Source: DASRDR01 sp035550795 (GTDB lineage Bacteria > Methylomirabilota > Methylomirabilia > Rokubacteriales > DASRDR01). Taken from it: a stretch of DNA of 64,000 nucleotides. The notes below the pieces were generated by a model, which saw only the letters and a list, made by a program, of their open reading frames with translations, did not search any database and had not been told where the DNA came from. Below are positions 8,953 to 16,396 of this stretch, piece by piece. Each line of letters begins with the position of its first letter. Positions within the stretch are counted from its first letter, which is position 1. The stretch lies in the NCBI GenBank assembly GCA_035550795.1, contig DASZOL010000052.1, forward strand, positions 1 to 64,000. The letters run 5' to 3'. The translations under genes and the position numbers were made by a program.

Positions 8953-9000
8953 GGAGGGAGCCCCTTCCGGGCGAGAAGACCGCCCGGGACGGGCTCCCTC
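8953..9000 (+). terminator. Strong two-step hairpin after the BON gene
   Basis: GAGGGAGCCC (8954-8963) pairs with GGGCTCCCTC (8991-9000), and inside it CCGGGCG (8967-8973) pairs with CGCCCGG (8981-8987). No T-run follows, so this may be an attenuator or processing hairpin reducing read-through into the DUF3309 gene. Confidence 0.5.
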
Positions 9001-9029
9001 AGGAGGCGAGGAGCCAGGGAGGAAAAGCG

Positions 9030-9182
9030 TTGACGACCGTGCTGCTGATCATCCTCGTCCTGCTTCTGATCGGAACCCTGCCCGCGTGGCCCTACAGCAG
9101 CGGCTGGGGCTACTTTCCCAGCGGCGGGCTGGGCCTGATCCTGCTCATCGTTCTCATCCTGTTCCTGAGCGGTCGTCTCTGA
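9030..9182 (+). CDS. DUF3309-type small membrane protein
   Basis: 50 residues with a TTG start preceded by GGGAGGAAAAGCG. The translation opens with a hydrophobic segment TTVLLIILVLLLIGTLP, then WPYSSGWGYFPSGG, then a second hydrophobic segment LGLILLIVLILFLSGRL. This is the whole DUF3309 pattern (LP-x-WPYS-x-GWGY-x-PSGGLGL). These proteins often sit beside CsbD/BON stress genes. Function unknown; inner membrane predicted. Easily missed because of its size and TTG start. Confidence 0.82.
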   Translation: MTTVLLIILVLLLIGTLPAWPYSSGWGYFPSGGLGLILLIVLILFLSGRL

Positions 9183-9200
9183 GGACTGCTGGTTTACGGA

Positions 9201-9238
9201 AGAACGGCCCTGGAGGACTCCTCCAGGGCCGACGTTCT
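9201..9238. terminator. Hairpin terminator downstream of DUF3309
   Basis: GGCCCTGGAG (9206-9215) pairs perfectly with CTCCAGGGCC (9221-9230) around a 5-base loop. Flanking AGAAC/GTTCT can extend the stem with a bulge. No T-run. It sits between converging genes and probably serves both. Confidence 0.6.
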
Positions 9239-9284
9239 GACAGGCGCAGCCAGCGCCTAGGCTTGCTCTTCTCGCCCTCGCTGG

Positions 9285-9599
9285 CTAGCGTCCCTCGCCA
9301 CCCTCGCGCGGGCGGCCGCCTAGCCCGGGATCCGCATCGCCCCCGCCCGAACCCACCTCCCTCTCGTCGTCATCGTCCAGCTGGACGGGGCGTCCCGACT
9401 CCCGATCGCTCCGCTCGCTCTCGAGTATATCCTTCCCGCCAGCCCGCGTTCCCGGGTCCGGCATCTGTTTGTCGATTGGATGGCCCTCGGGCTTTCCGAA
9501 TCCCTTGCCGCCACGATCCGGCCGGTCGGGCCTGGACGGACCGGAGCCTTGCCCCGCGGGTTTGTCCACAGGCCGACGACCGTCCTGTCTCTTTCCCAT
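9285..9599 (-). CDS. Small, charged, probably disordered protein
   Basis: 104 residues, almost all Gly, Arg, Asp, Pro and Lys (MGKRQDGRRPVDKPAGQG..., a DDDDER cluster, GG-rich tail), no hydrophobic core. AGGAGG lies 7 bases before the ATG at 9599, and the upstream DNA carries a minus-strand sigma-54 promoter (9667-9682) and an enhancer array shared with the divergent DUF883 operon. Those signals make it more likely to be real than composition alone would. Resembles short hydrophilic stress-type proteins; function unknown. Confidence 0.55.
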   Translation of the reverse strand: MGKRQDGRRPVDKPAGQGSGPSRPDRPDRGGKGFGKPEGHPIDKQMPDPGTRAGGKDILESERSDRESGRPVQLDDDDEREVGSGGGDADPGLGGRPREGGEGR

Positions 9600-9666
9600 A
9601 ACCGTCCTCCTACCGTGATGTAGCACTCGCGGCTTCCCCGGGAGCAGCCGCCGCATCCACTCCGGG

Positions 9667-9682
9667 TGCAAGGGAGGTGCCT
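9667..9682 (-). promoter_or_regulatory. Sigma-54-type promoter for the 9285-9599 gene
   Basis: Minus-strand AGGCACCTCCCTTGCA with exact GG-N10-GC spacing. Predicted start near 9656, a 57-base leader. The array at 9733-9764 is centred about 80 bp upstream. Confidence 0.55.
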
Positions 9683-9732
9683 CCATTCACGCTCGCCCGC
9701 TTATTGGTTGTCCGTGCTAACGAGCCTCGGAT

Positions 9733-9764
9733 CGTCATGTTGTCCGGTCCACGACATCGTGACA
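9733..9764. promoter_or_regulatory. Shared enhancer-like array between divergent promoters
   Basis: CGTCA-N3-TGTCC-N6-CGACA-N3-TGACA in the common register. It lies about 80 bp from the minus-strand -12 (9668) and about 107 bp from the plus-strand -12 (9855), so one activator complex could serve both. A weaker TGTCC half-site occurs at 9709. Confidence 0.6.
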
Positions 9765-9841
9765 CCGGACCCGCGCCGGGCGGTGCTGCAAAGCGGCAGA
9801 TTCCAACAGGGTCATCTCGACGAACTCCTGTCCGGAGTCGC

Positions 9842-9857
9842 TGGCACATGACTTGCG
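9842..9857 (+). promoter_or_regulatory. Sigma-54-type promoter of the DUF883-DUF748 operon
   Basis: TGGCACATGACTTGCG, perfect -24 element and GG-N10-GC spacing. Predicted start near 9868, 33 bases before the ATG at 9901. Confidence 0.65.
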
Positions 9858-9900
9858 TGAGGTGCGAGGCGTTGGAGCATCTCGCGACAGGAGGACGTCG

Positions 9901-10266
9901 ATGGAAGAGCGTGTTCGCAGGGAGTATCCGGGAACGGAATCGTCATCCGGTGAATGGGCCCGCTCCGAGGCTCGGGACCTGGCCGATGCGGGTCGCCAGG
10001 GACTGGGCGAGGTCAAGGCCGGCGTCAAGAACTACGCCGCCGAGGCGAAAGAGTACGTCCAGGGCGCCGTGGAGCATACGAAGGAGTACGTCGAGGACAC
10101 CGTCCACCAGGCGCGCGACCGCATGGCCGAGTACCGCGAGGGAGGCATGGACAAGGTCAAGCGCGACGTCACAGGGTACACGCGGGAGCAGCCGATGACG
10201 GCCCTGCTCATCGCCGTGGGCGCCGGCATGGTGCTCGGCTGGCTCAGCGCGGCGGGCCGCCGCTAG
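9901..10266 (+). CDS. DUF883/YqjD-ElaB-like membrane-anchored stress protein
   Basis: 121 residues from the ATG at 9901, with GGAGG six bases upstream; a longer frame from 9853 would start inside the transcript leader. A long amphipathic charged helix (EVKAGVKNYAAEAKEYVQGAVEHTKEYVEDTVHQARDRM) is followed by a C-terminal membrane helix PMTALLIAVGAGMVLGWLSAAGRR, the hallmark of the YqjD/ElaB/YgaM (DUF883) group. Homologues are inner-membrane proteins reported to associate with ribosomes in stationary phase. Lead gene of an operon with YqjE-like, DUF3618, DksA-like and DUF748 genes. Confidence 0.82.
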   Translation: MEERVRREYPGTESSSGEWARSEARDLADAGRQGLGEVKAGVKNYAAEAKEYVQGAVEHTKEYVEDTVHQARDRMAEYREGGMDKVKRDVTGYTREQPMTALLIAVGAGMVLGWLSAAGRR

Positions 10267-10288
10267 CTGGGGGACGCACGAGGAATCC

Positions 10289-10684
10289 GTGAGAACCGAG
10301 CGCGTGGACCCCGCGACGGGTCTCTTCGATCTCGGGAAGAGGCTGATCGCTGATCTCGGGCGGCTGGCCGATCAACGGATGGCCCTTCTCAAGCTCGAGC
10401 TGAGACAAGAGGCGACCAGCGTCGCGAAGAGTCTCGGCTTGCTCGCGGCCGGGGCGGTGGGGGCGAGCGTCGGCAGCATCTTCCTGCTCCTCGCCCTCGG
10501 ACTCTGGATCGGCGATCTGATCGGCTCAACGCCAGGGGGCCTGGCCATCGTCGGCGGCGCCTTCGCCCTGCTCGGGGGGGGCCTGGGCCTCCTGGCCATC
10601 AGGAACCTGCAACGACAGCGGCTCGTTCCGGAAACGGTCCGAGAGCTGCGAAGGGACGCCGAATGGATCCGGAACGGCGTGTAG
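10289..10684 (+). CDS. YqjE-like (phage-holin-family/DUF1469) membrane protein
   Basis: 131 residues, GTG start. An amphipathic N-terminal helix (LIADLGRLADQRMALLKLELRQEATSVAKSL) is followed by two membrane helices (AAGAVGASVGSIFLLLALGLWIGDLI; GGLAIVGGAFALLGGGLGLLAI). This is the YqjE/holin superfamily III architecture, nearly always found next to YqjD-like genes as here. Function unknown; probably acts with its neighbour at the inner membrane. Its end overlaps the next gene by 22 bases. Confidence 0.8.
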   Translation: MRTERVDPATGLFDLGKRLIADLGRLADQRMALLKLELRQEATSVAKSLGLLAAGAVGASVGSIFLLLALGLWIGDLIGSTPGGLAIVGGAFALLGGGLGLLAIRNLQRQRLVPETVRELRRDAEWIRNGV

Positions 10685-11196
10685 ACACCGACCACATGCA
10701 TCGCGACATCGAGGTAACTCGCGCGTCCCTCTCCAGGACGGTCGGCCGGCTGCGCCAGAAAGCGGGTGAGTCCATGCGGTGGCAGACCTATGTCGAGCGC
10801 TACCCTGCCCAGATCCTCGTCGGCGCGGCTCTCACTGGGCTCGTCGTCGGTCGCCGCATCGCGCGCGGGCTCAGGGCAAACGGCCACCGCAGCGCGGGAG
10901 GTCACTGGGCCCCCGCCGCCATCGACTCCGTCACGCGCCTCCCGGCGCGGCTGGAAGCGACCGGCGAGCGGTCCGGCGCGGTGAACGCGTCATGGGAGCG
11001 CCTCACCTCGCGCGTCGAAGGCCTGGTGAACCGGGTGATCGACGACGTGGCCGACGCGACGGAGCGGGCCCTCGTGCCCGCGCTTCTCGGAGGCGTCCAA
11101 GCGCTGTTCGGGCTTCACGACGCGCGGCCAGGGCACCGGTCGTCCGAGGGGAATCTGCGGCCTGACACCAACCCATCGGAAGGGAGACGCCTGTGA
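10663..11196 (+). CDS. DUF3618-type membrane protein
   Basis: 177 residues. The N-terminus HRDIEVTRASLSRTVGRLRQKAGES...YVERYPAQILVGAALTGLVVGRRIA matches DUF3618 (IExTRxxLxxTVxxLxxK followed by one membrane helix). The remainder is a long helical, weakly conserved tail. A later ATG at 10696 (MHRDIE) is an alternative start. Usual partner of DUF883 and YqjE-like genes. Confidence 0.75.
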   Translation: MDPERRVDTDHMHRDIEVTRASLSRTVGRLRQKAGESMRWQTYVERYPAQILVGAALTGLVVGRRIARGLRANGHRSAGGHWAPAAIDSVTRLPARLEATGERSGAVNASWERLTSRVEGLVNRVIDDVADATERALVPALLGGVQALFGLHDARPGHRSSEGNLRPDTNPSEGRRL

Positions 11197-11615
11197 GCCC
11201 CACCAAGCTCAACGGACGGATGATCGGCGAGCTGGAGCAGTTCCTGCGGGAGGAGCTGGCGCGCCTGCGCGGTTCCCTGCGCGCGATCGTCCAGGAGAAC
11301 CGGGACGCCGAGAACCCCAGCTTGACGGACATCAGCGCGCACGCGGCCGAGACTCTTCACACCGAGATCCAGGTGGCCCTGGTGGGCCGCCGGACTCAGC
11401 AGGTCGTCCAGATCGAGGATGCCCTGGCGCGGCTGGCCGGGGGGCAGTACGGCTTCTGCGAGGAGTGCGATGCGTTCATCGGGGTGCCTCGCCTCCGGGC
11501 GCTTCCCTTCGCCCAGCGCTGCCGGGACTGCCAGAGCCAGGCGGAGCGGCAAGCCCGGCGTGAGGCGGTCCCCGTCCGCGAGCGCCCGCCTGACGTGTCG
11601 CTCGAAGCTGCCTGA
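11193..11615 (+). CDS. DksA/TraR-type zinc-finger protein
   Basis: 140 residues, GTG start overlapping the previous stop by 4 bases. N-terminal helical hairpin (LEQFLREELARLRGSLRAIV...), then a C4 zinc finger with Cys89, Cys92, Cys110 and Cys113 (FCEECD...RCRDCQ). The Asp-Ala tip motif of true DksA is not obvious, so it may be a paralogue binding the RNA polymerase secondary channel rather than the ppGpp-dependent DksA itself. Fits an operon of stress genes. Confidence 0.85.
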   Translation: MSPTKLNGRMIGELEQFLREELARLRGSLRAIVQENRDAENPSLTDISAHAAETLHTEIQVALVGRRTQQVVQIEDALARLAGGQYGFCEECDAFIGVPRLRALPFAQRCRDCQSQAERQARREAVPVRERPPDVSLEAA

Positions 11616-11638
11616 GACCCCGCTGTCGTGGTCGTGAC

Positions 11639-13264
11639 ATGGCCGGGCGCCGGGGGATGGCTTTCCGCCGCGGCTGGGGCCGGCTGGCGGGGTTCGGTCG
11701 GCGCCGGTGGAAGTGGTTCGTCATCCCGGTGGCGCTCATCGCGCTCGGTCTGGCGGCGCTGGATCGCCTGCTCGACGAGCCCCTTCGCCGCCAGATGGAG
11801 AGCCGGCTCAACGCCAGCTTGCAGGGCTATGCGGTCACCCTGCAGGGGCTGGACTTCCACATCATCGGAGGCTCAGTCGATCTCGTCGAGCTCGTCGTAG
11901 TCCAGCAGGTCAATCCGGAGCCGCCTGTCGCGCGGATTCCGAGGCTGACTGCCAGCATCCAGTGGGGCGAGCTCCTCCGCGGTTACATCGTCGCCGACTT
12001 CCTCGTCGATCGACCGGTCCTCCACATCAACCGACGCCAGCTCCTGAGCGAGGCGGAGGATCCGGTCCCGGTGGAGAGGAGGGGCTGGCAGGAGGCACTC
12101 GAGGCGATCTACCCCTTCAGGATCAACACGTTCCGCGTGGCGGAAGGCGACCTGCTGTACGTGGAGGAGAGCGGCCGCCCGCTCCATCTCCGCCGGGTCA
12201 CGTTCCGGGCCGGGAACATCCGGAACATCCGCCGGCGGGACAACACCTACCCTTCGAGCCTCTGGCTAGAGGCGGTCGTCTTCGATTCCGGGAGGCTGGT
12301 CCTCGACGGCCGCGCGGACTTCCTCGCCGAGCCGCACCTGGGGTTGCGCGCGAATCTGGCCCTGGAACGGGTGACCCTGGACTACATCCAGCCGATCGCC
12401 GCCCGCTACAACCTGACGATCAGCCAAGGCACGGTCTCGGTGAACGGCGAACTCGAGTACGCCCCCTGGTTCAAGATGCTGCATCTACGCGAGGCGCGGC
12501 TCGATGGCCTTCGCGCCGACTTCTTCCACACCCCCCGGACGGCGACGACCGAGCAGGCCGTGCGCAGGCAGGTCGGCGAGGCCGCCGAGGAGGCGGCAAA
12601 CGCGCCAGGTCTGCTCCTCCGCGTCGACCGGGCGTCCGCGTCCAAGGCCACCGTGGGCTACGTCAACAAGGCGGCGACCCCCAGCTACCGCGTCTTCATC
12701 TCCGACGCCGAGCTAGCGATCGAGAACCTGAGCAACCACTTCACCGAGGGCACCGCGCTCGCCGTCGTGACCGGGAAATTCATGGGGAGCGGCGCCACCA
12801 CGGTGCGAGCTACCTTCCGGCCCGAGACGTCGGGCCCGGACTTCGACATCGACCTCCGCATCGACAACACGGACATGCGTGCGATGAATGACCTGCTCCG
12901 CGCCTATGGAAACTTCGACGTCAAGCGGGGCTCCTTCTCCTTCTACACCCAGATCCGGGTAAAGGACCGTCAGATCGCCGGGTACGTCAAGCCGCTCTTC
13001 CGCGACATGGACGTCTACGACGCGCGTCAGGACCGCGACAAGAATCTCTTCCGCAAGCTGTACGAGGGCCTGGTGGGCGGGCTGGCGGGGCTCCTCGAGA
13101 ACACCCCTCGGGATGAGGTCGCCACGAAGACCACGGTGAGCGGCCGCGTCGAGAATCCGCAGACCAGCACCCTGCAGGTCATCGTCCGGCTCATCCAGAA
13201 CGCCTTCTTCCAGGCGATCCTGCCGGGATTCGAGCGAGAGCTCGAGCGGGTCCGCCGCGCCTGA
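11639..13264 (+). CDS. DUF748/AsmA-like envelope protein
   Basis: 541 residues. One N-terminal membrane anchor (WKWFVIPVALIALGLAALDRLL) is followed by a long beta-rich periplasmic domain with DUF748 features (LQGYAVTLQGLDFHIIGGSVDLVELVV; NGELEYAPWFKMLHLREARLDGLRADFF; LTISQGTVSVNGELEY). Such proteins resemble AsmA/TamB-type lipid-transfer proteins bridging the membranes. Shorter than the roughly 1000-residue proteobacterial DUF748 proteins. Last gene of the operon led by the DUF883 gene. Confidence 0.8.
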   Translation: MAGRRGMAFRRGWGRLAGFGRRRWKWFVIPVALIALGLAALDRLLDEPLRRQMESRLNASLQGYAVTLQGLDFHIIGGSVDLVELVVVQQVNPEPPVARIPRLTASIQWGELLRGYIVADFLVDRPVLHINRRQLLSEAEDPVPVERRGWQEALEAIYPFRINTFRVAEGDLLYVEESGRPLHLRRVTFRAGNIRNIRRRDNTYPSSLWLEAVVFDSGRLVLDGRADFLAEPHLGLRANLALERVTLDYIQPIAARYNLTISQGTVSVNGELEYAPWFKMLHLREARLDGLRADFFHTPRTATTEQAVRRQVGEAAEEAANAPGLLLRVDRASASKATVGYVNKAATPSYRVFISDAELAIENLSNHFTEGTALAVVTGKFMGSGATTVRATFRPETSGPDFDIDLRIDNTDMRAMNDLLRAYGNFDVKRGSFSFYTQIRVKDRQIAGYVKPLFRDMDVYDARQDRDKNLFRKLYEGLVGGLAGLLENTPRDEVATKTTVSGRVENPQTSTLQVIVRLIQNAFFQAILPGFERELERVRRA

Positions 13265-13272
13265 CAGGCCAG

Positions 13273-13304
13273 CGTCAGCCTGTCAAGGACGCGACGCCAT
13301 GTCG
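13273..13304. promoter_or_regulatory. Enhancer-like array upstream of the zinc-ribbon/PPC pair
   Basis: CGTCA-N3-TGTCA-N6-CGACG-N3-TGTCG in the common register; centred about 104 bp upstream of the -12 at 13392. Confidence 0.55.
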
Positions 13305-13378
13305 CTCCCCCTCGCCTCTTCCTGGCGTCGCCCCTTAGTGCTGTGGGTCTCCGGAGGCGGATATCGCCCGCTCAGCCT

Positions 13379-13394
13379 CGGCACAGGGCTTGCT
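13379..13394 (+). promoter_or_regulatory. Sigma-54-type promoter of the zinc-ribbon/PPC pair
   Basis: CGGCACAGGGCTTGCT, exact GG-N10-GC spacing with a perfect TTGCT. Predicted start near 13405, about 43 bases before the ATG at 13448. Confidence 0.65.
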
Positions 13395-13447
13395 GCCTGA
13401 CAGGCGTGAACGGACGGCAGGCCCACCCCCACCAGAGGAGACGCACG

Positions 13448-13696
13448 ATGCGACAGCACCGACGCACACGATCTCGTGACGGGTTCGCGCGGGACGCCCT
13501 CCTGGACCGGGCCCGCCGCTGGACGGACGCGCGGGTGACCTTCAATCGGGTCAGCGACGTGAGTGGACGGTGTCCGCACTGCAATGGCCTCGCGACGCGC
13601 ACCCTGGGCCCGGGCGTGCTCTGCGGCACATGCGGCCGGCTCTGGGTCGTGCGCGAGATGCTTGATCACGAGATCGACGTCCAGGGCGCCGCGTGA
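13448..13696 (+). CDS. Small zinc-ribbon protein
   Basis: 82 residues from the ATG at 13448 (AGAGGAG upstream). Two CxxC pairs, Cys42/Cys45 (RCPHCNG) and Cys59/Cys62 (LCGTCG), form a rubredoxin-like zinc ribbon after a basic N-terminus. I do not recognise a family; it could bind nucleic acid or a protein partner. The stop overlaps the start of the PPC gene (13693), so the two are probably coupled. Confidence 0.65.
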   Translation: MRQHRRTRSRDGFARDALLDRARRWTDARVTFNRVSDVSGRCPHCNGLATRTLGPGVLCGTCGRLWVVREMLDHEIDVQGAA

Positions 13697-14130
13697 AGGC
13701 CAAGGTCCTGCAGGCCGACGGTGCCCGGACGATCGCCCTCGTGTTCGATACCGGAGACGAGCCCATGGAAGGGCTCCTCGATTTTGCGAGGCGCGAGCGG
13801 CTCTCGGCGGGGCACTTCACGGCGATCGGCGCCTTTGCGGAGGTGACGCTCGGCTACTTCGACTGGTCACGGAAGGACTACGTCCGGATCGCCGTGCGAG
13901 AGCAGGTCGAGGTGCTGTCGCTGGTGGGGGACATCGCGCTCGAGGGCACCGATCCGAGGGTGCACGCCCACGTCGTCGTGGGCAAGCGCGACGGGACGGC
14001 TCACGGGGGGCACCTCCTCGAGGCCCGGGTCAGGCCAACCCTGGAGGTCATCCTGGGCGAGCCGCCGGGGCACTTGCGGCGGCGCTTCGACCCCGCCTCG
14101 AATCTCGCCCTGATCGAGCTGGAGGGGTGA
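13693..14130 (+). CDS. PPC/DUF296-domain protein
   Basis: 145 residues, GTG start. The whole protein is one PPC (plant and prokaryote conserved, DUF296) domain: GEEL-type opening replaced by GDEPMEGLLDFARRERLSAGHFTAIGAFAEVTLGYFDW, then VEVLSLVGDIALEGTDPRVHAHVVVGKRDGTAHGGHLLEARVRPTLEVIL. Family proteins form trimers; in plants the domain is fused to AT-hooks, but stand-alone bacterial members have no proven role. Described bacterial structures carry metal-binding histidines, and His residues are present in HAHV and AHGGH. Confidence 0.88.
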   Translation: MKAKVLQADGARTIALVFDTGDEPMEGLLDFARRERLSAGHFTAIGAFAEVTLGYFDWSRKDYVRIAVREQVEVLSLVGDIALEGTDPRVHAHVVVGKRDGTAHGGHLLEARVRPTLEVILGEPPGHLRRRFDPASNLALIELEG

Positions 14131-14210
14131 AGAACGAGGAGGGCCGGATGTACTGCTGCGCTTCATTTCGCCCGCAAGATCGGAGCCAGGCCGGAGGTGC
14201 TCGGGTCGCG

Positions 14211-14990
14211 CTAGCGCGGCGAGGCCGCTTCTTCCGCGACGGTCCGCACCGCGTCGACCGGCACCTCGACGATCCGGATCGGCGGACGGTCCGGATGGAG
14301 GTCGCGAAGAAGCGGCAAGCACACGTTGTACACGGGGACCCCGGAGCGGGTCCGCCCCTCCGGCTGCCCGCGATGGGCGTGACCGTGGAAGATAACATCC
14401 ACGGGATACCGGTTGAGCGGCTCCTCCAGCCGGCTCGAGCCCAGGAACGGGTACAGCTCGAGCGGCTCGCCCTCCACCGTGGCCTGGATCGGGGAGTAGT
14501 GCAGGATGGCCACGCGGCGGGAGGTGTGCAGGCGCGCCAGGGCGGACTCGAGCTTGAGCGCTTCCTCAACCGCCTCCCGGACGAAGCGCTTCATGACGTC
14601 CTCGCCCCAGGGCTGAAGCGCCCGCTCCCCGAAGCCACCGCCCAGTCCCTTCACTCCCCCGAACCCGACGCCTCCGATCTCGCAGCCGTCCCCGTCCAGG
14701 ATGACGACGCCCCCGTCCCTCAGGATCTGCGTGACTTCCTGGGCCTGCCCTGACTCGTAGTCGTGGTTACCGAGAACCCCGACGGCGGGAATTCGCAGCG
14801 CCGCCGCGATCTCCCGCGCCAGGACGCGCGCCTCGTCGGCAAGCCCGTAGTCCGTGAGGTCTCCGCACAGGAGCAGGACGTCGGCGTTCGCGCTCGCGGC
14901 CGCGAAGAGGGGCTGCATCGCGCCCTGCGACGTCCTCGCGCAGTGGAGATCACCGACGGCGGCGACGCGCACCGGAATCCGGACGTCCAT
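14211..14990 (-). CDS. Calcineurin-like metallophosphoesterase
   Basis: 259 residues from the ATG at 14990; an ATG at 15026 would add 12 residues. Metal motifs are in order: VAAVGDLHC (GDxH), LLCGDLTDYG (GDxxD), VLGNHDYE (GNHD/E), then ILHYSP and FHGHAHRGQPEG (GHxH). This is the metallophosphoesterase superfamily core of a small cytosolic phosphatase or nuclease. Overlaps the nucleotidyltransferase-like gene by about 41 bases and shares its transcript. Substrate unknown. Confidence 0.87.
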   Translation of the reverse strand: MDVRIPVRVAAVGDLHCARTSQGAMQPLFAAASANADVLLLCGDLTDYGLADEARVLAREIAAALRIPAVGVLGNHDYESGQAQEVTQILRDGGVVILDGDGCEIGGVGFGGVKGLGGGFGERALQPWGEDVMKRFVREAVEEALKLESALARLHTSRRVAILHYSPIQATVEGEPLELYPFLGSSRLEEPLNRYPVDVIFHGHAHRGQPEGRTRSGVPVYNVCLPLLRDLHPDRPPIRIVEVPVDAVRTVAEEAASPR

Positions 14991-15891
14991 TGCGATGCAC
15001 GGGTGGAGGCAACTCGGGCACCGCAACTTCCGGAATCGCCGAGGTCCAGTGTGCGATCTCGGCGCTGGTCAACTCCCCTCTCGGCGCCAGCCGACCGTCG
15101 GCGTACCCATGCTCGCGGACGTCATTCAGGTACTGCTGCCTCGACAGCAGCGTCCCGTCGCACACGCGGGCGTCCTCCGACGGCCAGAAGCGATCCCGCT
15201 CGAGCCGGCGGAGGAGATGGCTCATCACGGCCTCGGGAATCGCCGCCCGCTCGCAGGGGTAGACGAAGCCGAAGAGGATCAGGTGACTCAGGAGCACGCG
15301 CCACCGCCGGCCGAAGCGGCCGAGCAGGCGGCGCCAGTCCAGCCTGGCTCCGCACGCCAGGATGAGGTGAGCGATGTCGGCGCCGTCGTACCGCTCTCGC
15401 TCCATGATGAAGGCCTTGGACCAGATCATCTCCTCCGGCGGGCAGAGACGGACGGGGACGCCAAGCAACGAGGCGGGAACCGCGTGGGTGAACCAGAGGT
15501 CGTCGACCACGGCCACGCCGTTTCCCGCGCCGAAGATGAGGTCGATGAAGCGCTCGCCGGAATAGGCCTTGGCCAGCCAGTGCGGGAACGTGCGCTCCGT
15601 GGCGAACCCGGCCTCCCCGAGGGCGGCGAGAGCCGCCTCGCACTCGTCTCTGCGTACGAAGACGTCCAGATCCTTCGTGTCGCGGACGACACCGGTGTAC
15701 TGGGCGAGCGCCTGGGCCCCTCCGATCAGGAAGTCGACGTCAGCCCGGCCAAGGACTTCGAGAGCCTTGACGTAGACTCGCCGAGCCTCCTGGTCCAGCA
15801 GGTGGCCCACGTCGGCCGGGCTCAGCCGGTGCACGGAGGACTCCGGATGGCCGTTCGAACGAAGGCTCTTCATGGCGAGACTTCGGTGCAC
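14950..15891 (-). CDS. Nucleotidyltransferase-superfamily protein
   Basis: 313 residues, GTG start (alternative ATG at 15873). The core LIGGAQALAQYTGVVRDTKDLDVFV carries the GG...DLD pattern of nucleotidyltransferase-fold proteins (DUF6036/AbiEii-like), and ERFIDLIFG could supply the third acidic residue. The C-terminal half is helical with Trp- and Arg-rich stretches and a basic tail. Could be a toxin-like or housekeeping transferase; no antitoxin partner is visible. Only 12 bases separate it from the response-regulator stop upstream. Confidence 0.65.
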   Translation of the reverse strand: MHRSLAMKSLRSNGHPESSVHRLSPADVGHLLDQEARRVYVKALEVLGRADVDFLIGGAQALAQYTGVVRDTKDLDVFVRRDECEAALAALGEAGFATERTFPHWLAKAYSGERFIDLIFGAGNGVAVVDDLWFTHAVPASLLGVPVRLCPPEEMIWSKAFIMERERYDGADIAHLILACGARLDWRRLLGRFGRRWRVLLSHLILFGFVYPCERAAIPEAVMSHLLRRLERDRFWPSEDARVCDGTLLSRQQYLNDVREHGYADGRLAPRGELTSAEIAHWTSAIPEVAVPELPPPVHRNGRPDSGARRRRR

Positions 15892-15903
15892 GAGACGTAC
15901 CGC

Positions 15904-16287
15904 TCAGTGCGACCCGGAATCGTCCGCCGACGGCGGCGGAATGAGCCCGTCGATGATGTCGCGAAGCTGGCCGAGCCGGAATGGCTTCTCCAGGTAACTC
16001 GTCGCGCCGAACCGGAGGGCGCTGGCCGCGACCTGCCGGCCACCGAACGCCGTCACGAACACGACGGGGACCTCCGGGAACTCCCGGCGGAGCAGGGGGA
16101 GAAGCTCGAGGCCGCCGAGCCCCGGCATCTCCTTGTCCAGAATGATGAGGTCGACCCTCGCTTCGCGGACTGCCTCGAGCACGTGGGTACCTCGGTCCCG
16201 CTCCGTGACCAGGAAGCCATCGGACTCGAGCATGCGTCGCAGCAGGGCTCGCATTTCGTCGTCGTCATCGACGACAAGGACGTGCAT
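15904..16287 (-). CDS. Single-domain response regulator
   Basis: 127 residues from the ATG at 16287 (MHVLVVDDDDEMRALLRRML). Receiver domain only: acidic pocket Asp7-10, phospho-acceptor Asp51 (LIILDKEMPG), Thr in FVTAFGG, Lys in YLEKPF. No output domain, so it acts by protein contact or in a phosphorelay. The longer frame to 16620 is rejected because a minus-strand sigma-54 promoter at 16378-16393 puts transcription start near 16367. Follows the activator gene on the same strand; its own promoter allows separate expression. Confidence 0.85.
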   Translation of the reverse strand: MHVLVVDDDDEMRALLRRMLESDGFLVTERDRGTHVLEAVREARVDLIILDKEMPGLGGLELLPLLRREFPEVPVVFVTAFGGRQVAASALRFGATSYLEKPFRLGQLRDIIDGLIPPPSADDSGSH

Positions 16288-16377
16288 CGCCGCGCGCGGA
16301 GACCGGTCGGCTACCTCACGCACGGCCGGGCCGTCCTGAGCGGACAGGAAAACAGCGCCACGCATGCCATTCCAGGG

Positions 16378-16393
16378 AGCAAGAGCCGTGCCA
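16378..16393 (-). promoter_or_regulatory. Sigma-54-type promoter of the response regulator operon
   Basis: Minus-strand TGGCACGGCTCTTGCT, a textbook match, lying just past the 3' end of the activator gene. Predicted start near 16367, 80 bases before the ATG. Only a single TGTCG half-site (16501) was seen upstream. Confidence 0.6.
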
Positions 16394-16396
16394 GGA

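Noticed and set aside
14950..15891. AbiEii-type toxin of a toxin-antitoxin pair
   Set aside because: No antitoxin-like gene is adjacent; neighbours are a receiver and a phosphoesterase.
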